Origin: Paracidovorax sp031843945
GTDB taxonomy: Bacteria > Pseudomonadota > Gammaproteobacteria > Burkholderiales > Burkholderiaceae_C
Assembly: GCF_031843945.1 (NCBI RefSeq)
Contig: NZ_JAVTJJ010000003.1
Span: 124,001-188,000 of the forward strand
DNA: 64,000 bases
Direction: 5' to 3'
A program made the translations under genes and the position numbers. The notes under the pieces are model-generated. The model saw nothing but the letters and a program-made list of their open reading frames with translations, did not search any database and was not told the DNA's origin. Below are positions 42,839-50,849 of the stretch, one piece after another; within the stretch, counting starts at the first letter, position 1, and each line of letters opens with the position of its first letter.

Positions 42839-44830
42839 TCAGCGGGACGGCAGGGCGCGCTGCGTCTGGGCGATGGAGGTGGCAGGCGTGGCCTGCTGCA
42901 CCGCCGTGAGGCGGAAGACCTGCACGGCATCGGCAAGGCGCGTGGCCTGGTCGCGCAGGCTTTGCGCCGCGGCGGCAGACTCTTCCACCAGCGCGGCGTT
43001 CTGCTGCGTCATCTGGTCGAGCTCGTTGATCGATGTATTGACCTGGCCGATGCCGCTGGCCTGCTCGGCGGCGGCAGCGGAGATCTCGCCCACGATGTCG
43101 CCCACACGTCGCACGGAGCCGACGATCTCGTCCATCGTGCTGCCGGCGGCCTGCACCAGCCGCGCGCCGGCTTCGGCCTGCGAGACCGAAGCGCCTATGA
43201 GCTGCTTGATTTCGCGCGCGGCCTCGGCCGAGCGGCCGGCGAGCGAGCGAACCTCGCCCGCCACCACGGCAAAGCCCCGGCCCTGCTCGCCCGCGCGGGC
43301 CGCTTCCACCGCAGCGTTCAGCGCCAGGATGTTGGTCTGGAAGGCGATGCCGTCAATCACGCCGATGATGTCGGCAATGCGTCGGCTGGCGTCGTTGATG
43401 CCACCCATGGTGGCAACCACCTCGCCCACCACCTTGCCGCCGCGCTCGGCCACTTCGCCGGCCGAGTGCGCTAGCTGGTGCGCCTGCCGCGCCGAGTCGG
43501 CCGACTGGCGCACGGTGGCGGTGATCTCCTCCATGCTCTGCGCCGTGCCGGCCAGGCTGCTGGCGGCAGATTCGGTGCGGCCGGACAGATCCTGGTTGCC
43601 GCTGGCGATTTCAGCGCTGGCGGTGGTGATGCTGTCTACCGCCGTGCGCACTTGTTGCAGCACCTGCAGGTAGCGCTGGCGCATGCCTTCCACCTCCAGC
43701 ATCAGCGCGCCCATTTCGTCGCGCCGCTGGGTGGTCAAGGGCTGCGTCAGGTCGCCCTGCGCCACGGTGGTGACGGCCTGTGTCAGCTCGCGCAGCGGCT
43801 GGCTCACGCCGCGCCGCAACACCACGAAGAGGCCAGCGCCGAGCACCAGCAGTGCCACGCCCATCGCAGCCCACACCGCCCAGAGCGCGCTGCGCTGGTC
43901 CGCGAGGGCCTCTTCGTCCGACACCTCAGCCACGACCCACCAGTCGGCCGCCGTCTTCCGGCGCACGGCCCAGGGATCGGGACCCTGCGCGGGCAGCAGC
44001 GCGCTGGCATTGCGAACGGAGTTGCTGTCGGACAGCGCCTGAAGGTAGTCGCGCGCCTGCGGAAAGGCTTCAAGCACCTTCTTGCCGCGCGCAGACGGGT
44101 GCGCCAGAAAGACGGCTTCTTCCAGCGACTTGCGCGGGTCGATGACGTAGGCACTGCCATGCTCGAAAAACCGCAAGGACGTGATCTGCTTTTGCATCAA
44201 ATCCAGAAACACGGTGAGGTCGTTGCCCACGAAAAGGATGGCGATGACCTTGCCCGCAGCATCCCGGCGGGGTTCGTAGTGCGCCATAAAGGGCCGCCCG
44301 AACAGCGTGGTGCGACCGGTGTAGGACTCGCCTTTGAGCATCAGCGGGTAAGCGGGGCTGGCGCGGTCGAGCGTGGTGCCCTGGGCGCGTTCTCCCTTTT
44401 CATTCTTGACGGACGTGGTGACGCGCACGAAGTCGTCGCCCCGCCGCGCGAACACGGTGGCGACGCCGCCGGTGTCCTGCGCGAATTTGTCCACCGTGGC
44501 GGGATCGCCGTTGACCATCATGCCGAAGCTGAACAGCTCGCCTTTGGCGATGTCTAGCTCCATGGTGGGCTCGAACCGCTGCCGGAAGATGGCGGCGCCA
44601 CGCTGCACCAACACGCGGTTGGCTTCGTCCACCGAATCGAGCGAACTGGCTACCGCGTCCGCCGCATTGCCTATGCCTTCCATGACCTGCGCCCGCGTGG
44701 ATCGCGTGGTGATGGAGGCGATCGCCAGGCTGAGCACCAGCAGTACCAGGGCGACGAGGCTCAGCGCCAGCAGCGTGATGCGGCGGGCGACGGACCGGTT
44801 GGCACTTGCCGGCGCAGAAACAGCGGACAT
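42839..44830 (-). CDS. Methyl-accepting chemotaxis protein with Cache sensor
   Basis: A 663-residue chemoreceptor. The first transmembrane helix is at about 17-40. A periplasmic Cache-type domain covers about 45-315 (GRPFMAHYEPRRDAAGKVIA, then ILFVGNDLT). A second helix (about 322-345), a HAMP domain and the cytoplasmic signalling domain follow, with the hairpin tip GIAFQTNILALNAAVEAARA. GEQGRGFAVVA follows the tip. The start MSAVSAPASA has a perfect AAGGAG six bases upstream; the frame extends eight codons further without support. It would relay a periplasmic small-molecule signal to CheA. The ligand is unknown. Confidence 0.92.
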   Translation of the reverse strand: MSAVSAPASANRSVARRITLLALSLVALVLLVLSLAIASITTRSTRAQVMEGIGNAADAVASSLDSVDEANRVLVQRGAAIFRQRFEPTMELDIAKGELFSFGMMVNGDPATVDKFAQDTGGVATVFARRGDDFVRVTTSVKNEKGERAQGTTLDRASPAYPLMLKGESYTGRTTLFGRPFMAHYEPRRDAAGKVIAILFVGNDLTVFLDLMQKQITSLRFFEHGSAYVIDPRKSLEEAVFLAHPSARGKKVLEAFPQARDYLQALSDSNSVRNASALLPAQGPDPWAVRRKTAADWWVVAEVSDEEALADQRSALWAVWAAMGVALLVLGAGLFVVLRRGVSQPLRELTQAVTTVAQGDLTQPLTTQRRDEMGALMLEVEGMRQRYLQVLQQVRTAVDSITTASAEIASGNQDLSGRTESAASSLAGTAQSMEEITATVRQSADSARQAHQLAHSAGEVAERGGKVVGEVVATMGGINDASRRIADIIGVIDGIAFQTNILALNAAVEAARAGEQGRGFAVVAGEVRSLAGRSAEAAREIKQLIGASVSQAEAGARLVQAAGSTMDEIVGSVRRVGDIVGEISAAAAEQASGIGQVNTSINELDQMTQQNAALVEESAAAAQSLRDQATRLADAVQVFRLTAVQQATPATSIAQTQRALPSR

Positions 44831-45140
44831 ATCGAACTCCTTGACCATGATCAAGAGGCAATTGTCGTTAAATTTCGTAAGAAATCGTTATTTGCTGTGG
44901 TCAAACCAAGACAAGCAGCGCTGAGCTAACGGCGAAAGGCGGCATTTCCATCACCATAAAAAACCCTGTAGCTCTTCACCATCAAAGGCACGCAGCTATT
45001 AATAACATAGCAAACAGGGGGTTCTCTTCTTGTCAAGCATCCGGGGGGCAAACAGGAGCCGTCTATCACCGGAATGCCGCCCTCCCCTTGCATGACTATC
45101 AATTCCGCATCCAGCGGCGGCCACGCGGGTGCCCTGCCCG
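44831..45140. other. Gap between the chemoreceptor and metW
   Basis: No gene is seen in 310 bases. It holds the chemoreceptor leader, including the palindrome ATTTCGTAAGAAAT (about 44873-44886) and a degenerate palindromic repeat copy listed separately. A loose -35/-10 pair for the leftward chemoreceptor (TTGACC and TACGAA, 19 bp apart) can be read but is weak. Confidence 0.4.
44968..45014 (+). repeat. AGCGCTTGAT palindromic repeat, copy 10 (degenerate)
   Basis: GTAGCTCTTCACCATCAAAG, then GCACGCAGCTATTAATAACA and TAGCAA. The right arm with TAGCTATTAAT...ATAGCAA is preserved while the AGCGCT core has decayed. Confidence 0.6.
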
Positions 45141-45725
45141 TCAGTCGTGCTCGAAGTGAAACACCGCCGTGCCTGCAAGCACATTGGGGAACCGGCGCAC
45201 TTCGCGCCCGTCCTGCAGGCCAAAGGCGTCGATCAAGCGTAGGCGGTTCTTGTGCGCCAGCACCTCGAAGTCCTTGAACGTGCCCACGCGGATGTTCGGC
45301 GTGTCATACCACTGGTACGGCAAGCGCCGCGTGACCGGCATGCGCCCGCGCAGGATCGACAACCGGTTGGGCCAATGCGCAAAGTTCGGGAAGGCGACGA
45401 TGCCGCTTCTGCCCACGCGCGCTGTCTCGCGCAGCATCACCTCGGCATTGCGCAGATGCTGCAGCGTGTCGATCTGCAGCACCACGTCGAACGAGTTGTC
45501 GCCGAACATCGCCAACCCTTCATCCAGGTTGAGCTGCACCACGTTCACCCCGCGTCGCACGCAGGCCAGCACGTTGGCGTCGTCTATTTCCACGCCGTAA
45601 CCCGTGCAACTGCGCTCGCGCTGCAGATACGACAGCAAACCGCCATCGCCGCAGCCCAGGTCGAGCACACGCGCGCCGTGGGGCACCAGCCGGGAGATGG
45701 CATGCATGGTGGCTTTTTCGGTCAT
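45141..45725 (-). CDS. metW: Methionine biosynthesis protein MetW
   Basis: A 194-residue class I methyltransferase-fold protein. VLDLGCGDGGLLSYL (about 20-34) is the SAM site, and FPNFAHWPNR, RMPVTRRLPYQWYDTPNIRV and the closing segment are MetW-typical. MetW is needed with MetX for acylation of homoserine in several proteobacteria, where it appears to activate the MetX enzyme. Its start overlaps the metX stop by 4 bp. It therefore shares the SAM-responsive leader upstream of metX. Confidence 0.93.
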   Translation of the reverse strand: MTEKATMHAISRLVPHGARVLDLGCGDGGLLSYLQRERSCTGYGVEIDDANVLACVRRGVNVVQLNLDEGLAMFGDNSFDVVLQIDTLQHLRNAEVMLRETARVGRSGIVAFPNFAHWPNRLSILRGRMPVTRRLPYQWYDTPNIRVGTFKDFEVLAHKNRLRLIDAFGLQDGREVRRFPNVLAGTAVFHFEHD

Positions 45726-46849
45726 GCGAACTCCTTGGCAATGCTCTCAAAATAGGAGCTGATAACGCCCATGTAGCGGGCGTCATCGAGCAAAAAGGCA
45801 TCGTGTCCGTGGGGCGCGTCGATCTCGGCGTAGCTCACGTCACGGCGGTTGTCGAGCAGGGCCTTCACGATCTCGCGGCTGCGTTGGGGGGAAAAGCGCC
45901 AGTCGGTGGTGAAGCTCACCAGCAGGAACTTGGCCGTGGCGCGCGCCAGCGCCAGCGTGAGGTTGCCGCCGTGCGCCAGCGCCGGATCGAAATAGTCGAG
46001 CGCGCGGGTGATCAGCAGGTAGGTGTTGGCGTCGAAGTAATCGCTGAACTTGTCGCCCTGGTAGCGCAGGTAGCTCTCGATCTGGAACTCGACGTCCTGC
46101 GTGCTGTATTTGGGCGCCAGTCCCTCGCGCAGCTGGCGGCCGAATTTCTCATTCATCACATCGTCGGACAGGTATGTGATGTGGCCGATCATGCGGGCGA
46201 TGCGCAGGCCGCGCTTCGGAATGGCGCCATAGCGGTAGAAATGGCCGCCATGGAAATCCGGGTCGGTCACGATGGCGCGGCGCGCCACCTCGTTGAAGGC
46301 GATGTTCTCGGCCGTGAGGTTGGGCGCGCTGGCCACCACCACCGCGTGACGCACGCGGTCGGGGTATTGCAGCGTCCAGCTCAGCGCCTGCATGCCGCCG
46401 AGGCTGCCACCCAGCACGGCGGCCAGTTCCCGCACGCCCAGCCGGTCGAGCAACAGGGCCTGGGCGTTCACCCAGTCTTCCACCGTCACCACGGGGAAGT
46501 CAGCGCCGTAGATCTCGCCGGTATCTGGATGGGTGTGCATGGGGCCGGTAGAGCCAAAGCACGAGCCCAGGTTGTTCACGCCGATCACGAAAAAGCGGCG
46601 GGTGTCCACCGGCTTGCCCGGGCCGATCAGGTTGTCCCACCAGCCCTCGCTCTTGGGCTGGCCTTCGTACACGCCCGCCACATGGTGCGACGCGTTGAGC
46701 GCGTGGCACACCAGCACGGCATTGGAGCCGTCGGCGTTCAGCGTACCGTAGGTTTCGTAGGCAAGGGTGTAGTCGCGCACCGAACCGCCGCCCATGAGGG
46801 GCAGCGCTTCGGCGAAATGCAGAAACTGTGGCGTGGCGATGAAGGACAT
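45722..46849 (-). CDS. metX: Homoserine O-acyltransferase
   Basis: A 375-residue alpha/beta-hydrolase-fold enzyme that acylates homoserine in methionine synthesis. It could use acetyl- or succinyl-CoA; MetX-MetW pairs in beta-proteobacteria have been linked to succinyl transfer. The nucleophile is in GGSLGGMQAL (about 146-155), with the acid in FTTDWRFSP and the histidine in DAPHGHDAFL. The start MSFIATPQF is the conserved one, yet it lies directly behind the U-tract of a terminator with no Shine-Dalgarno. An in-frame ATG at 46897 is an alternative but would put the terminator inside the gene. Coupled to metW. Confidence 0.93.
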   Translation of the reverse strand: MSFIATPQFLHFAEALPLMGGGSVRDYTLAYETYGTLNADGSNAVLVCHALNASHHVAGVYEGQPKSEGWWDNLIGPGKPVDTRRFFVIGVNNLGSCFGSTGPMHTHPDTGEIYGADFPVVTVEDWVNAQALLLDRLGVRELAAVLGGSLGGMQALSWTLQYPDRVRHAVVVASAPNLTAENIAFNEVARRAIVTDPDFHGGHFYRYGAIPKRGLRIARMIGHITYLSDDVMNEKFGRQLREGLAPKYSTQDVEFQIESYLRYQGDKFSDYFDANTYLLITRALDYFDPALAHGGNLTLALARATAKFLLVSFTTDWRFSPQRSREIVKALLDNRRDVSYAEIDAPHGHDAFLLDDARYMGVISSYFESIAKEFA

Positions 46850-46850
46850 G

Positions 46851-46884
46851 AAAAAACCCGGCATCGCTAAAAACGAGGCCGGGT
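46851..46884 (-). terminator. Intrinsic terminator between the SAM-II aptamer and metX
   Basis: On the minus strand ACCCGGC pairs with GCCGGGT around a 15-nt loop (46856-46884) and is followed by a U-tract (46851-46855). The metX ATG is two bases further. It is placed to stop metX-metW transcription in the leader. Confidence 0.8.
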
Positions 46885-46928
46885 CGGTGGATGCCATTCA
46901 TTCACGCATGCATCACTTCGCGGACGGG

Positions 46929-46978
46929 TCTTTAGCTGAATTTATAAAGCGCCCGCAAGCTGGTGCAAATCGGCGCGT
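46929..46978 (-). ncRNA. SAM-II riboswitch upstream of metX
   Basis: On the minus strand the segment reads CGCGCC-GATTTG-...-GGGCGC-TTTATAAAT-TCAGCTAAAG. It follows the SAM-II consensus in order: P1 strands GCGCC/GGCGC, the GAUUU loop, the UNAUAAAU stretch and the closing GCUAAA. The pseudoknot can form through the AGCU in the loop and in GCUAAA. It sits 80 nt upstream of metX with a terminator in between, so S-adenosylmethionine probably lowers metX-metW expression by early termination. SAM-II is best known from alpha-proteobacteria, usually acting on translation. Confidence 0.75.
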
Positions 46979-46983
46979 GGGGC

Positions 46984-47013
46984 ACTATACCAAAGCAGCT
47001 TCGTGCCGTTCAA
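46984..47013 (-). promoter_or_regulatory. Sigma-70 promoter of the metX leader
   Basis: Minus strand: -35 TTGAAC (47008-47013), 18-bp spacer, -10 TATAGT (46984-46989). Transcription would begin a few bases before the SAM-II aptamer, which supports both assignments. The -35 overlaps the 3' end of the UPF0016 gene. Confidence 0.6.
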
Positions 47014-47576
47014 CCCACAGGCGCCAGCAGCGCGATGGCACCCAGCACCAGGAAGATCACCGCCGAGACCACGTGCACCGCACGAATCGGCACCCGCCGG
47101 GTGATGCGCTCGCCCAGCCACACCACCGGCGCGTTCGCCAGCATCATGCCCAGCGTGGTGCCTCCCACGACTGCGAGATAGGCGCTGTATTGCGCGGCCA
47201 GCATGACGGTTGCCACCTGCGTCTTGTCGCCCATCTCCGCCAGAAAGAACGCCACCAGCGTGGTGCCGAACACGCCCCAGCGCGGCGCGGCGGTGGCGTC
47301 GCCCTCGTCGAGCTTGTCGGGAATCAGCATCCAGACCGCCATCGCGATGAAAGAAAGCCCCAGCCCCCAGCGCAGTACCTGCGGGCCCACCAGCGTGGTG
47401 ACCCAGGCGCCGACAGCACCGGCGAGCGCGTGATTGGCCAGCGTGGCCACAAAAATGCCCAGCACGATCGGCCAAGGCTTGCGAAAGCGGGCCGCCAGAA
47501 CCAGGGACAGGAGTTGGGTTTTGTCGCCCATCTCGGCAAGGGCGACGATGGCGGTCGAAACAAAGAAGGCTTCCAT
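47010..47576 (-). CDS. UPF0016/GDT1 family transporter, probable manganese exporter
   Basis: A 188-residue inner-membrane protein of the TMEM165/GDT1 (UPF0016, MntX/Mnx) family. Two copies of the E-x-G-D-K-T motif (LAEMGDKTQLL about 13-23; LAEMGDKTQVA about 110-120) lie in six predicted helices arranged as an inverted repeat. These acidic motifs bind divalent cations. A yybP-ykoY riboswitch in its leader points to Mn2+ export. The start ATG 47576 (MEAFFVSTA) begins the first helix; the upstream frame runs through the riboswitch and is not coding. No Shine-Dalgarno is seen. Confidence 0.88.
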   Translation of the reverse strand: MEAFFVSTAIVALAEMGDKTQLLSLVLAARFRKPWPIVLGIFVATLANHALAGAVGAWVTTLVGPQVLRWGLGLSFIAMAVWMLIPDKLDEGDATAAPRWGVFGTTLVAFFLAEMGDKTQVATVMLAAQYSAYLAVVGGTTLGMMLANAPVVWLGERITRRVPIRAVHVVSAVIFLVLGAIALLAPVG

Positions 47577-47621
47577 GGGGGGCGAACAGTCGTTATCCGG
47601 CCGGAAAAGACTCAAGACAGC

Positions 47622-47790
47622 ATTGACTGCGCCCCGACTCCGGCCTGTGGATCGGTACGCAGTCAATGGTCTCGCCCAGCACGTCGTGCAAAACCGCCGC
47701 ATGCACCATAGACCGCAAGGGTCCAAGTTTGTTGATGCATGCTCCCTCGCGCTTTAAGCGGTCGGGCGGGCTACTCCCCAAAGACTGCGC
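47622..47790 (-). ncRNA. yybP-ykoY manganese riboswitch upstream of the UPF0016 gene
   Basis: Two family signatures appear on the minus strand: GGGGAGUAGCC (47768-47778) and GGCGAGACC (about 47669-47677). The 5' P1 strand CGCAGTC (47783-47789) can pair with GACTGCG (within 47658-47667). That same strand, ATTGACTGCG, is also perfectly complementary to CGCAGTCAAT at 47622-47631. The two pairings exclude each other, as expected for a switch. Mn2+ binding should favour the first pairing and expression of the exporter. Confidence 0.85.
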
Positions 47791-48027
47791 GGATTGTACG
47801 AGCGACTTTCGATGGAAATTCGGGTAAATACGCCCCCAAACTGTTGAACTGCTGCAAAAAGTTCACCACAACAAACGAAACTATGGTTGATAATGGTTCC
47901 TGCCTTTCTGCCTTGCGGGAATGCAAGCTGCGGTGTTTGGTCGTTTCGCGTCTTTGAAGTCGTCACAGGTTTGTTGATTGCGTAAGAAGGCTCATCGCGT
48001 TTTCATGGTTTTTTGTAGGAGTCCTTC

Positions 48028-48450
48028 ATGGGCAACAAACTTTACGTGGGCAACCTGCCCTATTCTTTCCGCGACAGCGACCTCGAGCAGACATTCAGCC
48101 AATTCGGCGCAGTGAACAGCGCCAAGGTCATGATGGAACGTGACACCGGCCGCTCCAAGGGTTTCGGCTTTGTCGAAATGAGCAACGATGCAGAAGCCCA
48201 AGCAGCTATTCAAGCTGTGCACGGCCAAAACTTCGGCGGCCGTGACCTGGTGGTCAACGAAGCCCGTCCAATGGAGCCACGTCCTCCCCGTAGCGGTGGT
48301 GGCTTCGGCGGCGGCGGCAATGGCGGCGGTGGCGGCTACGGCGGTGGTGGTGGCGGCGGTTACGGTGGTGGCGGCGGTGGCCGTAGCGGCGGCTTCGGCG
48401 GCGGCGGTGGTGGTGGTGGTGGTTACGGCGGTGGCCGCAGCAGCTACTAA
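48028..48450 (+). CDS. Glycine-rich RRM RNA-binding protein, copy A
   Basis: A 140-residue RNA-binding protein: one RRM (about 3-80) with RNP2 LYVGNL and RNP1 KGFGFVEM, then a Gly-rich tail of GGGGYGGG-type repeats (about 90-140). Such proteins in cyanobacteria and beta-proteobacteria act as RNA chaperones and are often cold-induced. AGGAG lies six bases before the ATG. A roughly 130-nt leader with a possible -10 (GATAAT, 47889) is typical of cold-regulated genes. A near-identical copy follows 292 bp downstream with its own leader and terminator. Confidence 0.92.
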   Translation: MGNKLYVGNLPYSFRDSDLEQTFSQFGAVNSAKVMMERDTGRSKGFGFVEMSNDAEAQAAIQAVHGQNFGGRDLVVNEARPMEPRPPRSGGGFGGGGNGGGGGYGGGGGGGYGGGGGGRSGGFGGGGGGGGGYGGGRSSY

Positions 48451-48492
48451 GCACCGGTTTGCCTCGACGCTCACGCGTTGATCGCACCAGTC

Positions 48493-48519
48493 AAAAAGGC
48501 CCTTTCAGGGGCCTTTTTT
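48493..48519 (+). terminator. Terminator after RRM copy A
   Basis: AAAAAGGCCC, loop TTTCA, GGGGCCTTTTTT. A GC stem extended by A:T pairs and a six-T tail. Confidence 0.9.
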
Positions 48520-48742
48520 CATGGGCGCTCGATTTATCGTTCCACTGCACAGAACCCCTTTTGAGGACTGATTTTTACCTTGCTTTTTTCAGGAATTTGT
48601 GGCGCATAATGTTTTGCGCGGCACTTCCGCGTCGAGGTCTGCGGTGATCCTTACATTTCGCGCATAGGGCGTCTCTCGTGATTAACTGGCTGCGTTTCCG
48701 GGACTCCATCGCTTCATTAATGTGTTTTTGAGGAGTCCCTCA

Positions 48743-49264
48743 ATGGGCAACAAACTGTACGTCGGCAACCTGCCGTATTCCGTGCGTGACAGCGACCTTG
48801 AACAGGCATTTGGCCAGTTCGGAGCGGTTACCAGCGCCAAGGTGATGATGGAACGCGACACCGGCCGCTCCAAGGGCTTTGGCTTTGTTGAGATGGCCAG
48901 CGACGACGAGGCGCAGTCCGCGATCCACGGCATGAACGGCCAGCCTCTGGGCGGCCGGAGCATCGTGGTGAATGAGGCGCGCCCCATGGAGGCCCGCCCA
49001 CCCCGTAGCGGTGGCTTTGGCGGCGGCGGTGGTGGTGGCGGCTTTGGTGGTGGCGGCCGCAGCGGCGGTGGTTACGGCGGTGGCGGCGGTGGCGGTGGTG
49101 GCCGTGAAGGCGGCGGCGGTGGTTTTGGTGGTGGGGGCGGCCGGGGTGATGGCGGGTTCCGCAGCCCCTACGGTTCCGGCTCGCGCAACGGCGGTGGCGG
49201 CGGTCGCGGCGGCGGCGGCGGCTACGGTGGTGGTGGTTACGGCGGCGGTGGTGGCGGCTACTGA
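48743..49264 (+). CDS. Glycine-rich RRM RNA-binding protein, copy B
   Basis: A 173-residue paralogue of copy A. The RRM (about 3-80) carries the same RNP2 and RNP1 motifs; ERDTGRSKGFGFVEM is shared exactly. The Gly-rich tail is longer (about 90-173) and includes RGG-like units and an FRSPYGSGSRNG interruption. AGGAG lies seven bases before the ATG. The 15-20 bases around the ribosome site (AGGAGTCC...ATGGGCAACAAACT) are also conserved with copy A, so the duplication included the leader. Tail length differs because the Gly-rich repeats are unstable. Confidence 0.92.
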   Translation: MGNKLYVGNLPYSVRDSDLEQAFGQFGAVTSAKVMMERDTGRSKGFGFVEMASDDEAQSAIHGMNGQPLGGRSIVVNEARPMEARPPRSGGFGGGGGGGGFGGGGRSGGGYGGGGGGGGGREGGGGGFGGGGGRGDGGFRSPYGSGSRNGGGGGRGGGGGYGGGGYGGGGGGY

Positions 49265-49286
49265 CCCCGCGTCGCGTGAATGACAG

Positions 49287-49310
49287 AAGGCTCCCTGAGA
49301 GCCTTTTTTT
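49287..49310 (+). terminator. Terminator after RRM copy B
   Basis: AAGGCTC, loop CCTGA, GAGCCTT followed by a seven-T run ending at 49310. Confidence 0.92.
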
Positions 49311-49369
49311 GTTTCTGGCGGGCTGCCGCGAAAGGCGTGCACGCGGTGCAGCCCGGCCCTCTCACCCCT

Positions 49370-50170
49370 TCACGAAGACGGCCCGGCGCCCCCGCCCTGG
49401 CGGTGCTTGCGCGGCCGTCCGGCCAGAAGTCGGTCGAAGAGCCCGTTGGGCAGCAGGCGCAACAACTTGGCGACGACGCCCATCTGCCAGGGAATCACGC
49501 GGTAGCTCACCCCTGCGCGAATGGCGCGGAAAGCCCGGTCAGCGAAGTCTTCGGGCTGCATGAGAAACGGCATGCCGTAGCGGTTCTGGCGTGTGAGGGG
49601 GGTGTCGATGTAGCCCGGGCAGAGCGTGACAACCCGCACGCCGGCCGGGCGCAGTTCACCGCGCAGGCTTTCGCAGTAGCTGATGACGGCCGCCTTGCTG
49701 GAGCAGTAGGCGCCGTGGCCCGGCAGCCCGCGAATGCCGGCCACGCTGCCAATGCCGACCAGCGCGCCGCTGCCGCGCTGCACCATGCCGTTCACAAAGG
49801 GCTGGAAGGTGGCGGCCATGCCGAGGTTGTTGGTGGCAAAGGTGCGCGCCATGACGTCCAGGTCTTCGCGCAGCGCCGTGTCCATGCCGACGCTGATGCC
49901 GGCATTGGCGATGACGACATCCGGCAGCCCCTGCGACTGCAGGCACGCCTGGCCGGCCGCGACGATGCTGTCGGGTAGCGTGACATCAGCGCTATATATT
50001 TGATAGCTATCAGCGCTTATTCCATGGGCGCTAACCCATGATTTGACCTCATCCGTTCGGCGGGCTGCCAGCGCGAGCCGGTAACCGGCCTGGTGAAAGC
50101 GCCAAGCCAGCGCCTGGCCGATGCCGCTGGAGGCGCCGGTGATAAAGACCAAAGGGGACAACGAGGCCAT
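49370..50170 (-). CDS. Short-chain dehydrogenase/reductase with an in-frame repeat
   Basis: A 266-residue SDR oxidoreductase. TGASSGIG (about 11-18) binds NAD(P), NAG is at about 89-91, and the catalytic tetrad is represented by IGSVAG (Ser), YCSSK (Tyr/Lys) and NNLG. Residues about 42-61 (VKSWVSAHGISADSYQIYSA) are encoded by a palindromic-repeat copy lying between the second and third strands, a variable loop region. The substrate is unknown. It is 43 bp after lptC on the same strand, where lptA is often found in other proteobacteria. Confidence 0.88.
   Translation of the reverse strand: MASLSPLVFITGASSGIGQALAWRFHQAGYRLALAARRTDEVKSWVSAHGISADSYQIYSADVTLPDSIVAAGQACLQSQGLPDVVIANAGISVGMDTALREDLDVMARTFATNNLGMAATFQPFVNGMVQRGSGALVGIGSVAGIRGLPGHGAYCSSKAAVISYCESLRGELRPAGVRVVTLCPGYIDTPLTRQNRYGMPFLMQPEDFADRAFRAIRAGVSYRVIPWQMGVVAKLLRLLPNGLFDRLLAGRPRKHRQGGGAGPSS
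49988..50047 (-). repeat. AGCGCTTGAT palindromic repeat, copy 11, in frame inside the SDR gene
   Basis: GCGCTATATATTTGATAGCT, then ATCAGCGCTTATTCCATGGG, then CGCTAACCCATGATTTGAC. Full length and in the coding orientation of the SDR. It keeps the frame and introduces no stop. Confidence 0.8.
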
Positions 50171-50213
50171 GCGATTCGCTCCGGAGTTGGGGGACGACGC
50201 GGCCCGTGCCGTG

Positions 50214-50849
50214 TCAGCGCTGGGCCGCGGCGCCGGGAGCGGGCTGCAGTGTGCCGCGCACGCGGCCGCGCAACTGCACGATCTGGTCGAGGTTGTCGTA
50301 GTCCATCTGGTCGGCGGTGAACTGGTCGCTACCGCGCGTGAGCGTGACGGGTTGGTCCGACTTCACCCGCTCCGAGTTGACCCAGATGTGCAGGAATTCA
50401 CCCCGGAATTCCAGGCGCGGCAGCGGCTCGCGGCCTTTGCGGGGCAGCGATTCGCGCGTGACGATGGCATTGCCGAACAGTTGCACCTCAGAGCCGTCGC
50501 CATTGGACAGCGCGCGGTTGGCAGTGGCCGTGGTGACGCGGCCTTCCGGCGTGACCGAGCGCATGCGCGCCTGGTCGACTTCGAGCGTGTCGGTGTCTTC
50601 GTAGTGGCGCGCCATGTCGCCGCGCATGTCGCTTTCCAGCCGGCCGGTGGCGTCGAAGTTCTTCACTGAGAAGGTGCGCATGAAATAGTCGGGCTCGTGC
50701 GTCGGCACGCGGGCCGTTTCAACCTGGGGCGGCTTGGGTGCGTTGCGCACGAGCCACCAGGTGCCCAGCGCCAGCAAACACATCAGCGCCACGGGCAGAT
50801 AGAGAGAGAGCCGGTCCCAGCCCAGGCGCATGCGGTTGGCCAGGATCAT
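50214..50849 (-). CDS. lptC: LPS export periplasmic protein LptC
   Basis: A 211-residue bitopic protein linking the LptBFG pump to the periplasmic bridge. One membrane helix (about 14-34; LYLPVALMCLLALGTWWLV) is followed by the LptC fold with EPDYFMRTFSVKNFDATGRL and MRGDMARHYEDTDTLEV. It overlaps kdsC by 4 bp, continuing the kdsD-kdsC-lptC order of Gram-negative LPS clusters. lptA and lptB do not follow; an SDR gene does. Confidence 0.93.
   Translation of the reverse strand: MILANRMRLGWDRLSLYLPVALMCLLALGTWWLVRNAPKPPQVETARVPTHEPDYFMRTFSVKNFDATGRLESDMRGDMARHYEDTDTLEVDQARMRSVTPEGRVTTATANRALSNGDGSEVQLFGNAIVTRESLPRKGREPLPRLEFRGEFLHIWVNSERVKSDQPVTLTRGSDQFTADQMDYDNLDQIVQLRGRVRGTLQPAPGAAAQR

Noticed and set aside
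48290..49260. Short periodic GGT/GGC repeats resembling a repeat array
   Set aside because: They encode the Gly-rich tails of two RRM proteins; there are no unique spacers, so this is not a CRISPR array.
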